DNA of 64,000 bases from JANNRA01 sp031401035 (GTDB lineage Bacteria; Desulfobacterota; Binatia; HRBIN30; CADEER01), in NCBI GenBank assembly GCA_031401035.1, contig JANNRA010000035.1, positions 1-64,000 on the forward strand, given 5' to 3'. The position numbers and the translations under genes were made by a program. Positions 34,949 through 43,369 of the stretch are shown in pieces; within the stretch, counting starts at the first letter, position 1; every line of letters begins with the position of its first letter. A model generated the notes under the pieces. The model worked only from the letters and a program-made list of their open reading frames with translations, ran no database searches and was not told where the DNA came from.

Positions 34949-35069
34949 GCCGAGCCCGGAATTGCCGTCCAGCGACCCACCACGGGGCTCAAGACACGAG
35001 ACGGCGATGACGCCGTCGGCGAGCTTGTGCCACGGTTCCCACTCGAGCGCTCAAGCGATCCGCGAAACG

Positions 35070-35693
35070 TCAGAGCTCCGAGCGGTAGTCCTCATCGACC
35101 ATCTCATCGATCGCCGCGACCATCTGCTCATCGCCGCCAACTTTCGCCGCGAACATCTTGCCAAACGAGACGCGCTGCGGCGCCCAGGTTTCGGGCTTCC
35201 ACAGCTGAGCCCGCAGGAAGGCCTTGCCGCAGTGGAAGAAGCACTCGTCGACGTGTACGCGGATGGCGAGCAGCGCCGGCGCGCCGCGCGCCGCCAGGCG
35301 CTCGAGGACGGCGGGGTCGCTGGTCAGCTCGGCGCGGCCGTTGACGCGCACGGTCTCGTTCGTGCCGGGCAGCAGGAAGAGCACGCCGACGTGCGGGTTC
35401 TCGAGGATGTTCTGCAGGCCGAAGATGAGCTTGTTGCCCTTGCGATCCGGGATCAGCAGCGTCGCCTCGTCCTCGATGGCGACGAAGCCGGGGTGGTCGC
35501 CCTTCGGCGACACGTCGAGCCGGCCAGCGCGGTCGGCGGTCGACAGCACGACGAACGGCGAGCGCTCGATGAAGGCGCGCGAGAAGGGATCGATGGTGGA
35601 GTTTATCTTCATCTCTAAGGCGGGGTTCGACTCGCCGATGATGGCGCGCAGCGCCTCGCCCGTCTCGATCCGGTGCCCGTTCTGATCAGCCAT
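35070..35693 (-). CDS. PPOX-class FMN-dependent flavoprotein (MSMEG_1061 type)
   Basis: From the ATG at 35693 behind AGGAGG, a 207-residue pyridoxamine-phosphate-oxidase-fold protein. Typical segments: SRAFIERSPFVVLSTADRAG, LDVSPKGDHPGFV, LLIPDRKGNKLIFGLQNIL, VGVLFLLPGTNETVRVNG and DECFFHCGKAFLRAQLW. Proteins of this group bind FMN and reduce small molecules; the physiological substrate is unknown. Open frame upstream of 35693 has no similarity and is not part of the gene. Confidence 0.85.
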   Translation of the reverse strand: MADQNGHRIETGEALRAIIGESNPALEMKINSTIDPFSRAFIERSPFVVLSTADRAGRLDVSPKGDHPGFVAIEDEATLLIPDRKGNKLIFGLQNILENPHVGVLFLLPGTNETVRVNGRAELTSDPAVLERLAARGAPALLAIRVHVDECFFHCGKAFLRAQLWKPETWAPQRVSFGKMFAAKVGGDEQMVAAIDEMVDEDYRSEL

Positions 35694-36364
35694 GCTGCCT
35701 CCTGGTGCGCTATGAGATGGCAGACAATAGACCGCAGGCGCGACAGACGGATACCAGAAAGCGCTGCGCCTGCGCGGCTGGCCGTGACCCGGTCCGCCCC
35801 CGCCGGAGCAACCGCGAGTTTGTCGCCCAGCGCGTAGCGATCGAGGAAACGCCCCCGTAGCATGGATCCCCGCGTCGACGCGGTGCGGTGAGCCAATGCC
35901 ACGGTTCGAGCAGCAGCTTGGCCGCATTGATCTCGGCCGGCGTCGGGGTGTGCCCGACCGACCCGTTCGGGGCTCAACGGTCTTTCGAAGCGGGCCGCGG
36001 CATGGCGGGCTTCTGCACCACAATGATCTCCCGGTTTGTACCGTCGCGATCTCCCGGCCAGGCGGCTGGCCCACATGACCAAAGCCACGGGAAGTCCAGC
36101 CTTCCCAGAAACGGGAATGGGTCAGCCGGCGTTCCGCCCTGCTGGCTGCCCAGGCCGAAGGGCGCAGCTATCGCAACGGGCGAGCGCGGCGGAACCCGAG
36201 GCCGGTGCCCTGGGCGATCGGTTCAGTCAATCCCTAGATACCGGTGACCGAGAACGGGCGTAGCTCCCGCGCATGAAAGCGCCGCGCAGCAGCGCGCCGC
36301 AGCCGGCCTGACCCGCTGCACTGCTCACGGCGGGCAATCACGCCAGGAACGGCAGGCAAGATGA
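35694..36364. other. Gene-poor decayed region
   Basis: I see no complete gene in these 670 bp. A minus-strand stretch near 35880-35950 reads TPTPAEINAAKLLLEPWHWL and looks once-coding but lies in a broken frame. The 71-bp direct repeat copy at 36189-36259 is inside. The region looks like eroded remnants. Confidence 0.5.
36189..36259. repeat. 71-bp direct repeat, copy A, downstream of the DUF1566 gene
   Basis: By direct comparison, 61 of 71 bases match the copy at 37424-37494, in the same orientation, with no gaps. On the minus strand copy A reads PFSVTGI, then a stop, then GLTEPIAQGTGLGFR. Together the two copies bracket the DUF1566 gene. Confidence 0.8.
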
Positions 36365-37279
36365 CTAGAAACCAAGCCGAACAGCACGAACACTACTCAG
36401 AGCGCCATCGGTCTTGTTGGTCGCCGACGCCGACAGCCTGCCTCCCGAGAGTACCCACGCGCTCGGGTCATCCGCTCGGCTGGTTGAGCTCCAGGCTGAG
36501 AAACCGCCGCAGCTGCACGTGAGGACCGTGCACCCCAGCGTGCAATTCGACAAGAAGACGGGATCGATTCCCTCGAGGACGTACCGGCTCAGGCTGTGGA
36601 GCTCGTTGATGTTCGGCATCCGCCAGTCGGTGTGGCCGGCGAAGCTGGCGGTATTCAACACGGTGATCTTCGCAAAGCCGGAAGACCACGTGTAGACCGG
36701 TTGGAAGTCGTGGACGGAGCCGTCGTAGGATAGCTTCTCCCACATCAGACCGGTCTGATTGTCGGTGATCGTCCCGTCGCCATTGTCCGCCAAGCTGGGG
36801 GCGATGCCCCTCTGGAAATCTCCGTCCTGTCCAAGCGGCGAGCCGGGACATGGGCCGAGCGTGCCGCCACCCTGATCGCATTCGGTGTTTCCCGTCTTCA
36901 GAAACAGCACTGGTGGTCGCAGTGCCGCCCCGCCCAAGGCCCCGGCGATGTTGTCTGTCTGGGCGTCGAGTGCGCTCTGAATCTGCGCCAGAGACAACGG
37001 CGCATCCGGACACGCGGCGGCCGCGTCGGCTGCCTTCTGGTCCGCCTTCTGCCATGCCTCCGACAGTCCTGTCGCGCACGCCCCGAGGGCGGTGGTGTAC
37101 TTCACCGCGTCGGCGTTCAGAATCAGCGTCTTCACCGCATTCTGACGACACAGCGAATACTTACCGGCCGCGAGATTCTTCCTCGCCTGGCACTTCTGTT
37201 CGGGGGTGGGCGCCGCGTGCGCGGCCGAGGCCGCGATCAGCAGTACCAGCGCCACTCTGCCAACACTTCTTCCGCTCAT
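36365..37279 (-). CDS. Exported DUF1566 (Lcl C-terminal) protein
   Basis: A 304-residue protein from the ATG at 37279 behind GGAGG. It has a signal peptide (VGRVALVLLIAASAAHA), a cysteine-containing helical region (QKCQARKNLAAGKYSLCRQN, ACATGLSEAWQKA) and a DUF1566 domain (NGDGTITDNQTGLMWEK, DWRMPNINELHSLSRYV, SSTSRADDPSAWVLS, VRAVRLGF), a C-type-lectin-like fold used by surface proteins. A cysteine cluster (NCTLGCTVLTCSCGG) lies inside the domain. GC is lower than average and 71-bp direct repeats flank the gene, so it may be acquired. It ends with TAG. Confidence 0.82.
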   Translation of the reverse strand: MSGRSVGRVALVLLIAASAAHAAPTPEQKCQARKNLAAGKYSLCRQNAVKTLILNADAVKYTTALGACATGLSEAWQKADQKAADAAAACPDAPLSLAQIQSALDAQTDNIAGALGGAALRPPVLFLKTGNTECDQGGGTLGPCPGSPLGQDGDFQRGIAPSLADNGDGTITDNQTGLMWEKLSYDGSVHDFQPVYTWSSGFAKITVLNTASFAGHTDWRMPNINELHSLSRYVLEGIDPVFLSNCTLGCTVLTCSCGGFSAWSSTSRADDPSAWVLSGGRLSASATNKTDGALSSVRAVRLGF

Positions 37280-37423
37280 CTCGGCCTCCGTTCGACCAGG
37301 CGCGCCCGGATTTGCTGCCGCGCAGAATCTGCAGGGCACCGACTGGGTGCGAGGTCAGGTGCCACGCTCGCACAGGCTTTTGAGCGTTGTCCATGAATTT
37401 CCTCGCGCACCGCTGTCCTCGCA

Positions 37424-37494
37424 GCGGAACCCGAGCCCAGTAGTCTGGGCGATCGGTTCAGTCACTCTCACGACACCGGTGACCGAGAACGGGC
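37424..37494. repeat. 71-bp direct repeat, copy B, upstream of the DUF1566 gene
   Basis: This copy matches copy A at 36189-36259. On the minus strand it lies in an open stretch reading EALRRPDGAFAGPFSVTG then VVRVTEPIAQTTGLGFRC, which has no start codon and looks like the tail of a lost gene. The rest of the 37280-37647 interval holds no complete gene. Confidence 0.8.
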
Positions 37495-37647
37495 CGGCGA
37501 ATGCTCCGTCGGGTCGCCGCAGCGCCTCTGCACGAAGCTCGGAAGTCGAATCTTTGCCGGCGAGAGGATCGACACGTGGGAGAATCTTTCAAACAAGAGG
37601 GGGGGATCCGCTCATGCGGAGCCCGTTGAAGCACGGCGCGGGGCTTC

Positions 37648-37830
37648 TCAGCAGGTTGTCAGTCCCCGATGATGGTGGACAGCACCTGCCGCTATCAAGT
37701 CCGATCGCTCGCGGTGGTAGGCCGCTGAGCTGATCACGATGGCAGGACGTTGCTTGGTGGTCGTCTGGTCAGTGAAGGGAAAGGGGACGAGTACGACGTC
37801 GCCGAACTCATATCCCGTCGTAGTCGGCAT
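37648..37830 (-). pseudogene. PemK/MazF-type toxin, truncated
   Basis: The ATG at 37830 lies inside the antitoxin gene (23-bp overlap). The frame begins YEFGDVVLVPFPFTDQ then KQRPAIVISSAAYHRERSDL, the N-terminal SH3-like barrel of PemK/MazF endoribonucleases with the catalytic-region motif KQRPAIV. It then turns into unrelated residues (HHHRGLTTC) and stops at 60 residues, about half the usual 110. No other frame restores the C-terminus, so the toxin is broken at a junction with the decayed DNA next to the DUF1566 gene. Confidence 0.78.
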
Positions 37831-38017
37831 CGTCCGGATTGTCCCGGATGCGGCGGAACGCCTCGATGGATAGCTCTGCCGCAGCCGCCGTCAGTTTGCT
37901 GTCCAAGGCGCGCTGACGCAGGAAGTCGACGAAGTCCTCGACCTCCGCGACTTTGTCTTCCGGCAGCTCACGGATTTTCTTGAGCAGGGCGTGTTCCTCG
38001 TCGGCCGCATGCTTCAT
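37808..38017 (-). CDS. Antitoxin of a PemK/MazF-type module
   Basis: A 69-residue protein from the ATG at 38017 behind GGAGTG. The central helix ELPEDKVAEVEDFVDFLRQR is the dimerisation/toxin-binding element common to DUF2281/VapB-like antitoxins, and the acidic end (NPDDADYDGI) is typical of MazF-binding tails. It overlaps the truncated toxin gene by 23 bp, so translation was coupled. With its toxin broken it is probably an orphan. Confidence 0.72.
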   Translation of the reverse strand: MKHAADEEHALLKKIRELPEDKVAEVEDFVDFLRQRALDSKLTAAAAELSIEAFRRIRDNPDDADYDGI

Positions 38018-38199
38018 CGTGGCACTCCGTTCATCTCGTATTCGTTTAGCATGCCGCGACGGGATTCGGCACATGGACAACGAACCGGCACTCCGCACGG
38101 TGGGCAGGCTCCGAGCTGACTTCGGCGAGCGCAACTATTTGCCATCGCGGCGTCTATCTCGCACCCGATCAATCGTCATTGGGGTAGGACTCACCACCC

Positions 38200-38286
38200 C
38201 AACGCATCCGCGCGCTGCTCACAGCGACGCCGCAGATCCAGGCGACCGCGGCGGGCCTGCCCCACACCACGCGCTTCTCGAGCTGA
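38200..38286 (+). pseudogene. 3-prime fragment of a leuD-like gene
   Basis: The frame RALLTATPQIQATAAGLPHT then TRFSS and stop aligns with the LeuD C-terminus at 34233-34312 (RVLLAAAPQIRATAARLPYV then TRFAG and stop), with about 16 of 27 residues identical and similar DNA. No upstream part of LeuD is visible. It is a remnant of a duplicated or second isopropylmalate-dehydratase small subunit. Confidence 0.7.
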
Positions 38287-38297
38287 CCGTCGTCGCT

Positions 38298-38612
38298 TCA
38301 GGCGCGGCGGCACTGATCGCAGGGGCACAGCTGGCGCAGGTAGGGATAGGCGTAGATGCCGGTTTCGTGGCCGTCGCCCCAGACGAACGAAAAGGCGTAG
38401 CGGCCGACCGGGGCAATGCGCTCGAGGTCGGTGTTCTCGGCGTGGATGTAGCGCTTGTCCCCGGAGTGGCCCTGGCAGCTCGCGCACGGGCACCAGCCGC
38501 GCAGATAGGTCCACGCGTAAGCGCTGGCGTGGCCGTCGCTCCAGGCGATCTGCACCTCGCGCGCCGCCGCGTCGCGGCGCACTTCGAGCGGCTGCGGCGG
38601 GCGCGGCGACAT
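38298..38612 (-). CDS. DUF971-domain protein
   Basis: A 104-residue protein from the ATG at 38612 (MSPRPPQPLEVRRDAAAREV). It consists of one DUF971 domain with WSDGHASAYAWTYLRGWCPC and the C-terminal GDGHETGIYAYPYLRQLCPC. Two cysteine pairs (CPCASC and CPCDQC) may bind metal. The fold is also found at the N-terminus of gamma-butyrobetaine hydroxylase and near iron-sulfur proteins such as ApbC. The function of the stand-alone form is not settled. Confidence 0.85.
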   Translation of the reverse strand: MSPRPPQPLEVRRDAAAREVQIAWSDGHASAYAWTYLRGWCPCASCQGHSGDKRYIHAENTDLERIAPVGRYAFSFVWGDGHETGIYAYPYLRQLCPCDQCRRA

Positions 38613-38690
38613 GCGGCGACCATCGACCTGGGCGGCCGTCTTTGCAAGGCGGGGCCGGCTGCGCCAGAGGGGCGCCGAGAGGGGGGCTAG

Positions 38691-39692
38691 ATGACCGAGC
38701 CGCGGCTGCGCGCGATCGCAGCGGAGGAGCGCGCCGCGGTGCTCGATCTGCTCGGCGGCTGGTTCGACGACAGCGAGGCGCCCGAGCGAGCGCGGGCGCG
38801 AGCCTTCTTTGCTCGCTACATCGAGCACGACCCGACCTTCCGTGACGCACTGTGCTTCGTCGCCGAGCGCGACGGCCGCCTGCTGTCGACGCTACAGGTG
38901 TTTCGCAAGCGGGTCGGACTCGGCGCCGGCGTGACGCTGGAGGTGGCGGCGGTCGGCAATGTCTATACCGCCCCCGCCGAGCGCGGTGCAGGCATCGCCT
39001 CGCGTCTGCTCGACCACGCCCTCGCGCAGTTGCCCGCGCACGGCTTCGACGCCTCGCTGCTCTTCGCCAGCCGCCTCGACTTCTACGCTCGCCTCGGCTG
39101 GGTGAGCCATCCACGCCAGCTCGACTTCATCAGCGCCGGCACGGCGCCGCCCGTGCCGGCGGACGTGGAGTGGTTCGACAGCGAACGGCATCTGGACGGG
39201 GTGATCGCCGTGTACGACGCATACAGCGGCGGGGTCCCGGGTGCGACGCTGCGCGACCGCGCCTACTGGACGGGGCAGCTGCGCTACGCCGGCAATCCCG
39301 CCGAGCGCGCCGTCGTCGCTCGCGAGGCCGGGCGCGTCGTCGCCTACGCGCGCGCGACGACCCTCTACGACGTGCAGGTGGTGATCGAACACGGCGCCCT
39401 GCCCGGACAGACCGAACGCCTCGCCGACTGCATCGCGCACCTGCACGCCGGTGCCGCGCCAGCGCCCGGCACGTTGCTGCAGCTGGCGCCGGACACGCGG
39501 CTTGCGGTGGTCCTGGCGACGCGCGGCCTGGTCCCGGCCCCGATCATGGATTCGGCCTGGATGTGGCGCATCCTCGACCCACGGCGACTGGCTGACCGGC
39601 TCGGCGTGGCGCCGGCGGCGCTGTCGCCGGCGGTATTTGCCGAGCGGCTGCCGCCCGGTCGCAGCCGGTACTGGATCGCCGATCGCTTCTGA
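38691..39692 (+). CDS. GNAT-family N-acetyltransferase
   Basis: A 333-residue protein. The N-terminal GNAT domain shows LEVAAVGNVYTAPAERGAGI then ASRLLDHAL, the acetyl-CoA-binding (V/A)xPxxRGxGI/L motif. A second, degenerate acyltransferase-like half follows (WTGQLRYAGNPAERAVVAR, VVAYARATTLYDVQVVIEH), as in Eis-type tandem GNAT enzymes. The acceptor is unknown. A GAGAGGGGGG site precedes the ATG. It is divergent from the DUF971 gene. Confidence 0.83.
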   Translation: MTEPRLRAIAAEERAAVLDLLGGWFDDSEAPERARARAFFARYIEHDPTFRDALCFVAERDGRLLSTLQVFRKRVGLGAGVTLEVAAVGNVYTAPAERGAGIASRLLDHALAQLPAHGFDASLLFASRLDFYARLGWVSHPRQLDFISAGTAPPVPADVEWFDSERHLDGVIAVYDAYSGGVPGATLRDRAYWTGQLRYAGNPAERAVVAREAGRVVAYARATTLYDVQVVIEHGALPGQTERLADCIAHLHAGAAPAPGTLLQLAPDTRLAVVLATRGLVPAPIMDSAWMWRILDPRRLADRLGVAPAALSPAVFAERLPPGRSRYWIADRF

Positions 39693-39738
39693 ACCGCGGC
39701 GATTGACATCGCCGGCGGCGGGCCGGAATGTCGGCGCC

Positions 39739-40710
39739 ATGCGGGCACCGGCGCCAACGACGCGCTTCTCGCACTGGTTCGGCGAGCAGGTCTTCCTGCT
39801 CCGCCAGCGGCGGCGGCTGCGCCGCATCGAGGCGCTGCGCGCCGGCGCGGCGGATCCCGCCGCCCTGCTCGACGCCGTGCGGCGCATGCAACTCACCTTC
39901 ACCATCACCGCCGGACGCACCGGCACGACCTACCTGACGCGGCTCGGAGAGTTGTTTCCTGGAACCGTCAGCCTGCACGAACCGGATCCGTCGTACGTGT
40001 ACTTTCTCCGCCAGGTGCAGCGACGCCCCGCCCTCGCTCGGCGGTTCTGGCTGGAGTACAAGCTGCCGTTCATCGCGGCCCTGGCAGGGCCGCGCTACAT
40101 CGAGACCAGCCACCTGTTCTGCAAGGGCTTCCTCGACGCGCTGCTCGAACTCGGCGTGCGTCCGGGCATCATTCTACTGCGGCGGCATCCACGCCCGATC
40201 GCCACCAGCCTCTTGACGCGCCACACCGTCCCGGGGCGCGGCCGGCTGGGGCGGAAGTATCTCGTCCATCCGGGCGACCCCGGCGTGTTGGCGTTGCCCG
40301 GTTGGCAGGCGCTGACCAGCTACCAGCTCTGTTTCTGGTACGCCCTCGAGATCGAACGACGGCAGCGCCTGTACGGCGAGCGCCTGGCGGCGCTCGGCAC
40401 GCCGCTGGTGGATATCACCGCCGAGGAGTTGCACGACCCGGCGCGCTTCCTCGCCGCCGGCGAGCGGCTCGGACTGCTCGCGGCGGTCGCCGATCGCGAG
40501 ACGCTGCTGCGCCGGCACGCGGAGGTCTCGGCGCGCGGGCACAACATCAACCCGACCGAGGCGCGCGCGGTCGCCGACCCCGAGGCGGAGGAGCGCGAGG
40601 TGTGGCGGCGCGTCGAGCCGGCCGCGCCCTGGCTGCGCGAGGCGGTCGCGCGCCGCTACGCAACGCCGGCCGCGGCCGCGCTCACGCCCCAGGCGGTTTC
40701 CCGTCCTTGA
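39739..40710 (+). CDS. Sulfotransferase-fold protein
   Basis: A 323-residue cytosolic protein. ITAGRTGTTYLTRLGELFPG is a P-loop-like motif for the 5-prime phosphosulfate of PAPS (the PSB loop), and ILLRRHPRPIATSLLTR is the 3-prime phosphate motif (R-HP-x-SLL). LHEPDPSY and WYALEIERR fit sulfotransferases acting on small molecules or cell-wall sugars. The acceptor cannot be deduced. The gene runs 29 bp into the convergent TPR gene. Confidence 0.75.
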   Translation: MRAPAPTTRFSHWFGEQVFLLRQRRRLRRIEALRAGAADPAALLDAVRRMQLTFTITAGRTGTTYLTRLGELFPGTVSLHEPDPSYVYFLRQVQRRPALARRFWLEYKLPFIAALAGPRYIETSHLFCKGFLDALLELGVRPGIILLRRHPRPIATSLLTRHTVPGRGRLGRKYLVHPGDPGVLALPGWQALTSYQLCFWYALEIERRQRLYGERLAALGTPLVDITAEELHDPARFLAAGERLGLLAAVADRETLLRRHAEVSARGHNINPTEARAVADPEAEEREVWRRVEPAAPWLREAVARRYATPAAAALTPQAVSRP

Positions 40711-41029
40711 GCTGCTGCTTCCAGTCGAGCAGACGGCCCTTGGCCGCCCACTCCTCCGCCCTCGGCACGTCGCCGGCGCGCTGGTAGATGCGCGAGACGT
40801 TGGTGTACGAGAGGATCTCCTCCGGCATCAACGCCGCGGCGCGCTCGGCGGCGGCGATCGCCTCGTCGAAGCGGCCGAGGTCGGCAAGCGCCATCGACAG
40901 GCCTTCCAGTGCGTCGGCGTAGTCCGCGTCGATCGCCAGCGCCTCGCGGTAGGCCGCCACGGCGCCGTCGAGGTCGCCCTCGGCGATGCAGTCGACGGCG
41001 CGGTCATAGTGCACTTCACGGGTCGCCAT
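40682..41029 (-). CDS. Small TPR protein
   Basis: A 115-residue protein with three TPR units: VHYDRAVDCIAEGDLDGAVA, ADALEGLSMALADLGRFDEA and LSYTNVSRIYQRAGDVPRAE. TPRs mediate protein-protein contacts. The end (WKQQLKDGKPPGA) is basic and unstructured. It is convergent with the sulfotransferase and divergent from the lipoprotein gene. Confidence 0.82.
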   Translation of the reverse strand: MATREVHYDRAVDCIAEGDLDGAVAAYREALAIDADYADALEGLSMALADLGRFDEAIAAAERAAALMPEEILSYTNVSRIYQRAGDVPRAEEWAAKGRLLDWKQQLKDGKPPGA

Positions 41030-41123
41030 GCGTTGGACGCTAGCATGCAGGTGGCGGCGGTGGATGGGGGGCGCGGGATTGCGGGCGCGTCGGATCGGGC
41101 CGTCCGTCTGCTACACCCCCTGT

Positions 41124-42053
41124 ATGCGCCTCGCCGTCTTTCTCCTCGCCGGTCTGCTCGCCGCCTGCGCGCGCGAAGCGACGCCGGTGAACCTGGCCAC
41201 GGACATCGCGGAGTCGGTCGCCCGGCCGCTGTTGCGCGACGGCCTGGTTGCGCAGCAGGCGACCATCGTCCGCACCAAGGTCGCGGACGCCGATCTGCTG
41301 TGGGACAGCGATCCGCAGCGCGTGCTCGCCCTGGCGGCGGCGGGCGAACTGGCGCCGCTGCCGGAAACGGAGGCGGCCGACCGGCCGGCGTCTCTCGTTG
41401 ACACGCGGCGCCGTTGGGCAGCCACCGACGCCGTCGCGCGGGTCCTCGTCTACGACCCCGAGCGCATCGCCGAGGCGAGCGCGCCGACGCGCGTCGCCGC
41501 CCTCGCCGATGCCGCTCAGGCGCGCCAGTTGGTCCTCGCCGACCCCGCTCGCGGCGCCGCCGCCTGGCATGCCGCGGCGCTGTTCGACCGGCTCGGTGAC
41601 GAAGCGGGGGCGGCGTTCTTCGCGCAGCTGCGCACCGGCGGCGCCCTGCTCGTCGCCGACGACGACGCGGTCGTCACGGCGCTCGTCGCCGGCCAGCGGC
41701 CCCTGGCGTTGCTCGACAGCGACCGCGCCGCGGCGGCGCAGGCGCAGGCGGCGCGCCTGGTCATCGTCGTACCGGATCAGGACGCGGAGGGCAGCGGCGC
41801 CTTCGTTCTGCCGTCGGTGGCGGCCGTGACGCGGCGCGGCGCCGCGAACCCCAGCGCGCTGGCGTTGGCGCAGCACCTGCTGGCACCGCCGCAGGCGTTT
41901 CGCATGGCGCTGGCGCGCAACACGTTGGTGGTCGCCCCCGACGCGGCCGCCCCGCCGGGGTTGCTCAACGTCTCGGCGCTGCGCCTGATGCCGGTCGACT
42001 ACGCCGCGCTGGCGGTTCGTCTGCCGGCGGTGCGCACGGCGTTGGCGCACTGA
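41124..42053 (+). CDS. Solute-binding lipoprotein, ABC iron-transporter-like
   Basis: A 309-residue lipoprotein (LAVFLLAGLLAAC lipobox). It resembles the Fe(III)/FbpA-type periplasmic binding fold: DIAESVARPLLRDG, ADLLWDSDPQRVLAL, a hinge near RQLVLADPARGAAAWHAA, and the end FVLPSVAAVTRRGAANPSAL. That last motif matches iron-binding proteins (xxPx-VAL--GA-NP--A). It is shorter than usual and no permease or ATPase gene is nearby, so the role may be sensory or for another ligand. Confidence 0.7.
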   Translation: MRLAVFLLAGLLAACAREATPVNLATDIAESVARPLLRDGLVAQQATIVRTKVADADLLWDSDPQRVLALAAAGELAPLPETEAADRPASLVDTRRRWAATDAVARVLVYDPERIAEASAPTRVAALADAAQARQLVLADPARGAAAWHAAALFDRLGDEAGAAFFAQLRTGGALLVADDDAVVTALVAGQRPLALLDSDRAAAAQAQAARLVIVVPDQDAEGSGAFVLPSVAAVTRRGAANPSALALAQHLLAPPQAFRMALARNTLVVAPDAAAPPGLLNVSALRLMPVDYAALAVRLPAVRTALAH

Positions 42054-42066
42054 CCGCGCGGCGGAC

Positions 42067-42855
42067 TCAGACGCTGGCCAGCGTCTTGACGATGCGCCCC
42101 TGGGCGCGGCGCAGCAGGCGGCCGAGCTGCAGGCGCTCCGGCTCGGCCAGCGTCGCCGTGTCGAGCGCGCGCAGCTTGCGACCGAGGCGTCGCACGAGAC
42201 GCGCCAGGTCGGCGATCTCGTCGCGCGCCACCGGCTCGCCGGCCTGCTCGGAGCGGAAGCGCTGCACCGACAGCTTGCGCGCCCGCGTCAGGCGCCACAG
42301 CGTCTCCTGCTTCTCGGGCGACTCGGCGCGCGCCAGGGAGATGAGGATTTCGCGCGAGACGTCCGGCTCGGCGTGCACGGCCTGCTTGATCGCCGCCGGC
42401 AGGCGCCGCAGCACCAGCGTGTTGCTCACATAGGGTCGGCTCTTGCCGATCAGCTCGGCGAGCACCTCGTGCGTATAGCCGTACTGATCGATCAGCGCGC
42501 CCAGCCCCTCGGCCTCCTCGAGCGGCGTCAGGTTCTCGCGCTGCAGGTTCTCGATGATCGCGATCTCCATCGGATCGTCGTCGCGCACCAGGGCCGGCAG
42601 GGTCGTCAGCCCGGCCAGCTGCGCGGCGCGGAAGCGCCGTTCGCCGGCCATGATCATGAAGCCGTCGGCGGCGCGCTTGATGATGATCGGCTGCAGGATG
42701 CCGTGCTGCGCGATCGAGGCGGCGAGCTCGGCCAGCGCCTCGGCATCGAAGTACCGCCGCGGTTGCTCCGGGTTGGCGCGCAGCTTGTCGACCGGCACCG
42801 CCGTGAGCGTCGTGCGTGTGCCACGCAGAATGGTGCCGGCGACGACGGGGGACAT
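42067..42855 (-). CDS. parB: ParB/Spo0J-family chromosome-partition protein
   Basis: A 262-residue ParB. The CTPase/ParB-N domain has LRANPEQPRRYFD, the C-motif SIAQHGILQPI and the GERR box (residues 71-74, MAGERRFRAAQ), then ENLQRENLTPLEEAEGL. A helix-turn-helix (VLAELIGKSRPYVSNTLVLR) for parS recognition and a C-terminal dimer region follow. The gene lies 3.5 kb from dnaA, as usual for chromosomal parB near the origin, but parA is not adjacent. I did not find a clear parS site. Confidence 0.9.
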   Translation of the reverse strand: MSPVVAGTILRGTRTTLTAVPVDKLRANPEQPRRYFDAEALAELAASIAQHGILQPIIIKRAADGFMIMAGERRFRAAQLAGLTTLPALVRDDDPMEIAIIENLQRENLTPLEEAEGLGALIDQYGYTHEVLAELIGKSRPYVSNTLVLRRLPAAIKQAVHAEPDVSREILISLARAESPEKQETLWRLTRARKLSVQRFRSEQAGEPVARDEIADLARLVRRLGRKLRALDTATLAEPERLQLGRLLRRAQGRIVKTLASV

Positions 42856-42882
42856 GGCGCGGCTTTACTCGCGCCAGAGCCG

Positions 42883-42916
42883 AAAAAAAAGGGGCGGGGA
42901 CCTGCGTCCCCGCCCC
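42883..42916 (-). terminator. Intrinsic terminator after atpE
   Basis: Read on the minus strand, an 11-bp perfect stem (GGGGCGGGGAC/GTCCCCGCCCC) with a 4-base loop is followed by eight Ts, ending 28 bp before the parB start. It is the strongest terminator in the window and closes the hemL/atp transcript. Confidence 0.93.
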
Positions 42917-42943
42917 CATGGGTGCTGCGTCGGACGAATCGGC

Positions 42944-43264
42944 TCAGCCGACCTTGCCCTGCAGGAAGAAGGCGATCACCAGGGCGTAGATCGCCAGGGC
43001 CTCCATGAAAGCAAGACCGATGATCAGCGGCGTCTGGATGCGATCCGCCGCGTTCGGGTTGCGGCCGATCGACTCCATCGCCGAGGCGACGGCCTTGCCC
43101 TGGCCCAGCCCGGAGCCGACGGCGGCGATGCCGATGCCGAGGCCGGCGCCGACGGCGATCAGGCCGTCACCGACGCCGGCGCCCGCCGCCTCCTGGGCCG
43201 CCGCCAGGCTCGGGACGATGACGCCCAGCAGGAGCGTGCTCGCTTTGATCAGAGTGTTGCGCAT
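42944..43264 (-). CDS. atpE: F0 ATP synthase subunit c
   Basis: A 106-residue proteolipid with an N-terminal signal-like segment (LIKASTLLLGVIVPSLAAAQ), then two helices. The loop AMESIGRNPNAADRI is the polar loop, and Glu88 in GLAFMEALAIYALV is the ion-binding carboxylate. The residues next to it (EALAIY) suggest proton rather than sodium coupling, an inference from motif only. It is the last gene of the atpZ-I-B-E cluster. Confidence 0.95.
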   Translation of the reverse strand: MRNTLIKASTLLLGVIVPSLAAAQEAAGAGVGDGLIAVGAGLGIGIAAVGSGLGQGKAVASAMESIGRNPNAADRIQTPLIIGLAFMEALAIYALVIAFFLQGKVG

Positions 43265-43369
43265 CGTGTGTATCCTCCTTCGTACGGTATGCGGGTTCGC
43301 GTAAGGCCACGCCTCTCTGACCTCCTCGCCACCACCTCGGCCGCGCGAGTCCCGCTGGGTTGATGTCGA

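Noticed and set aside
35888..36247. A plus-strand 119-codon frame in the gene-poor stretch
   Set aside because: It has no signal, domain or ribosome site, and it crosses the direct repeat; it appears to be chance.
37310..37345. A minus-strand TGGCAC motif upstream of the DUF1566 gene as a sigma-54 promoter
   Set aside because: The spacing between GG and GC is 11 rather than 10 bases and the -12 element is poor.
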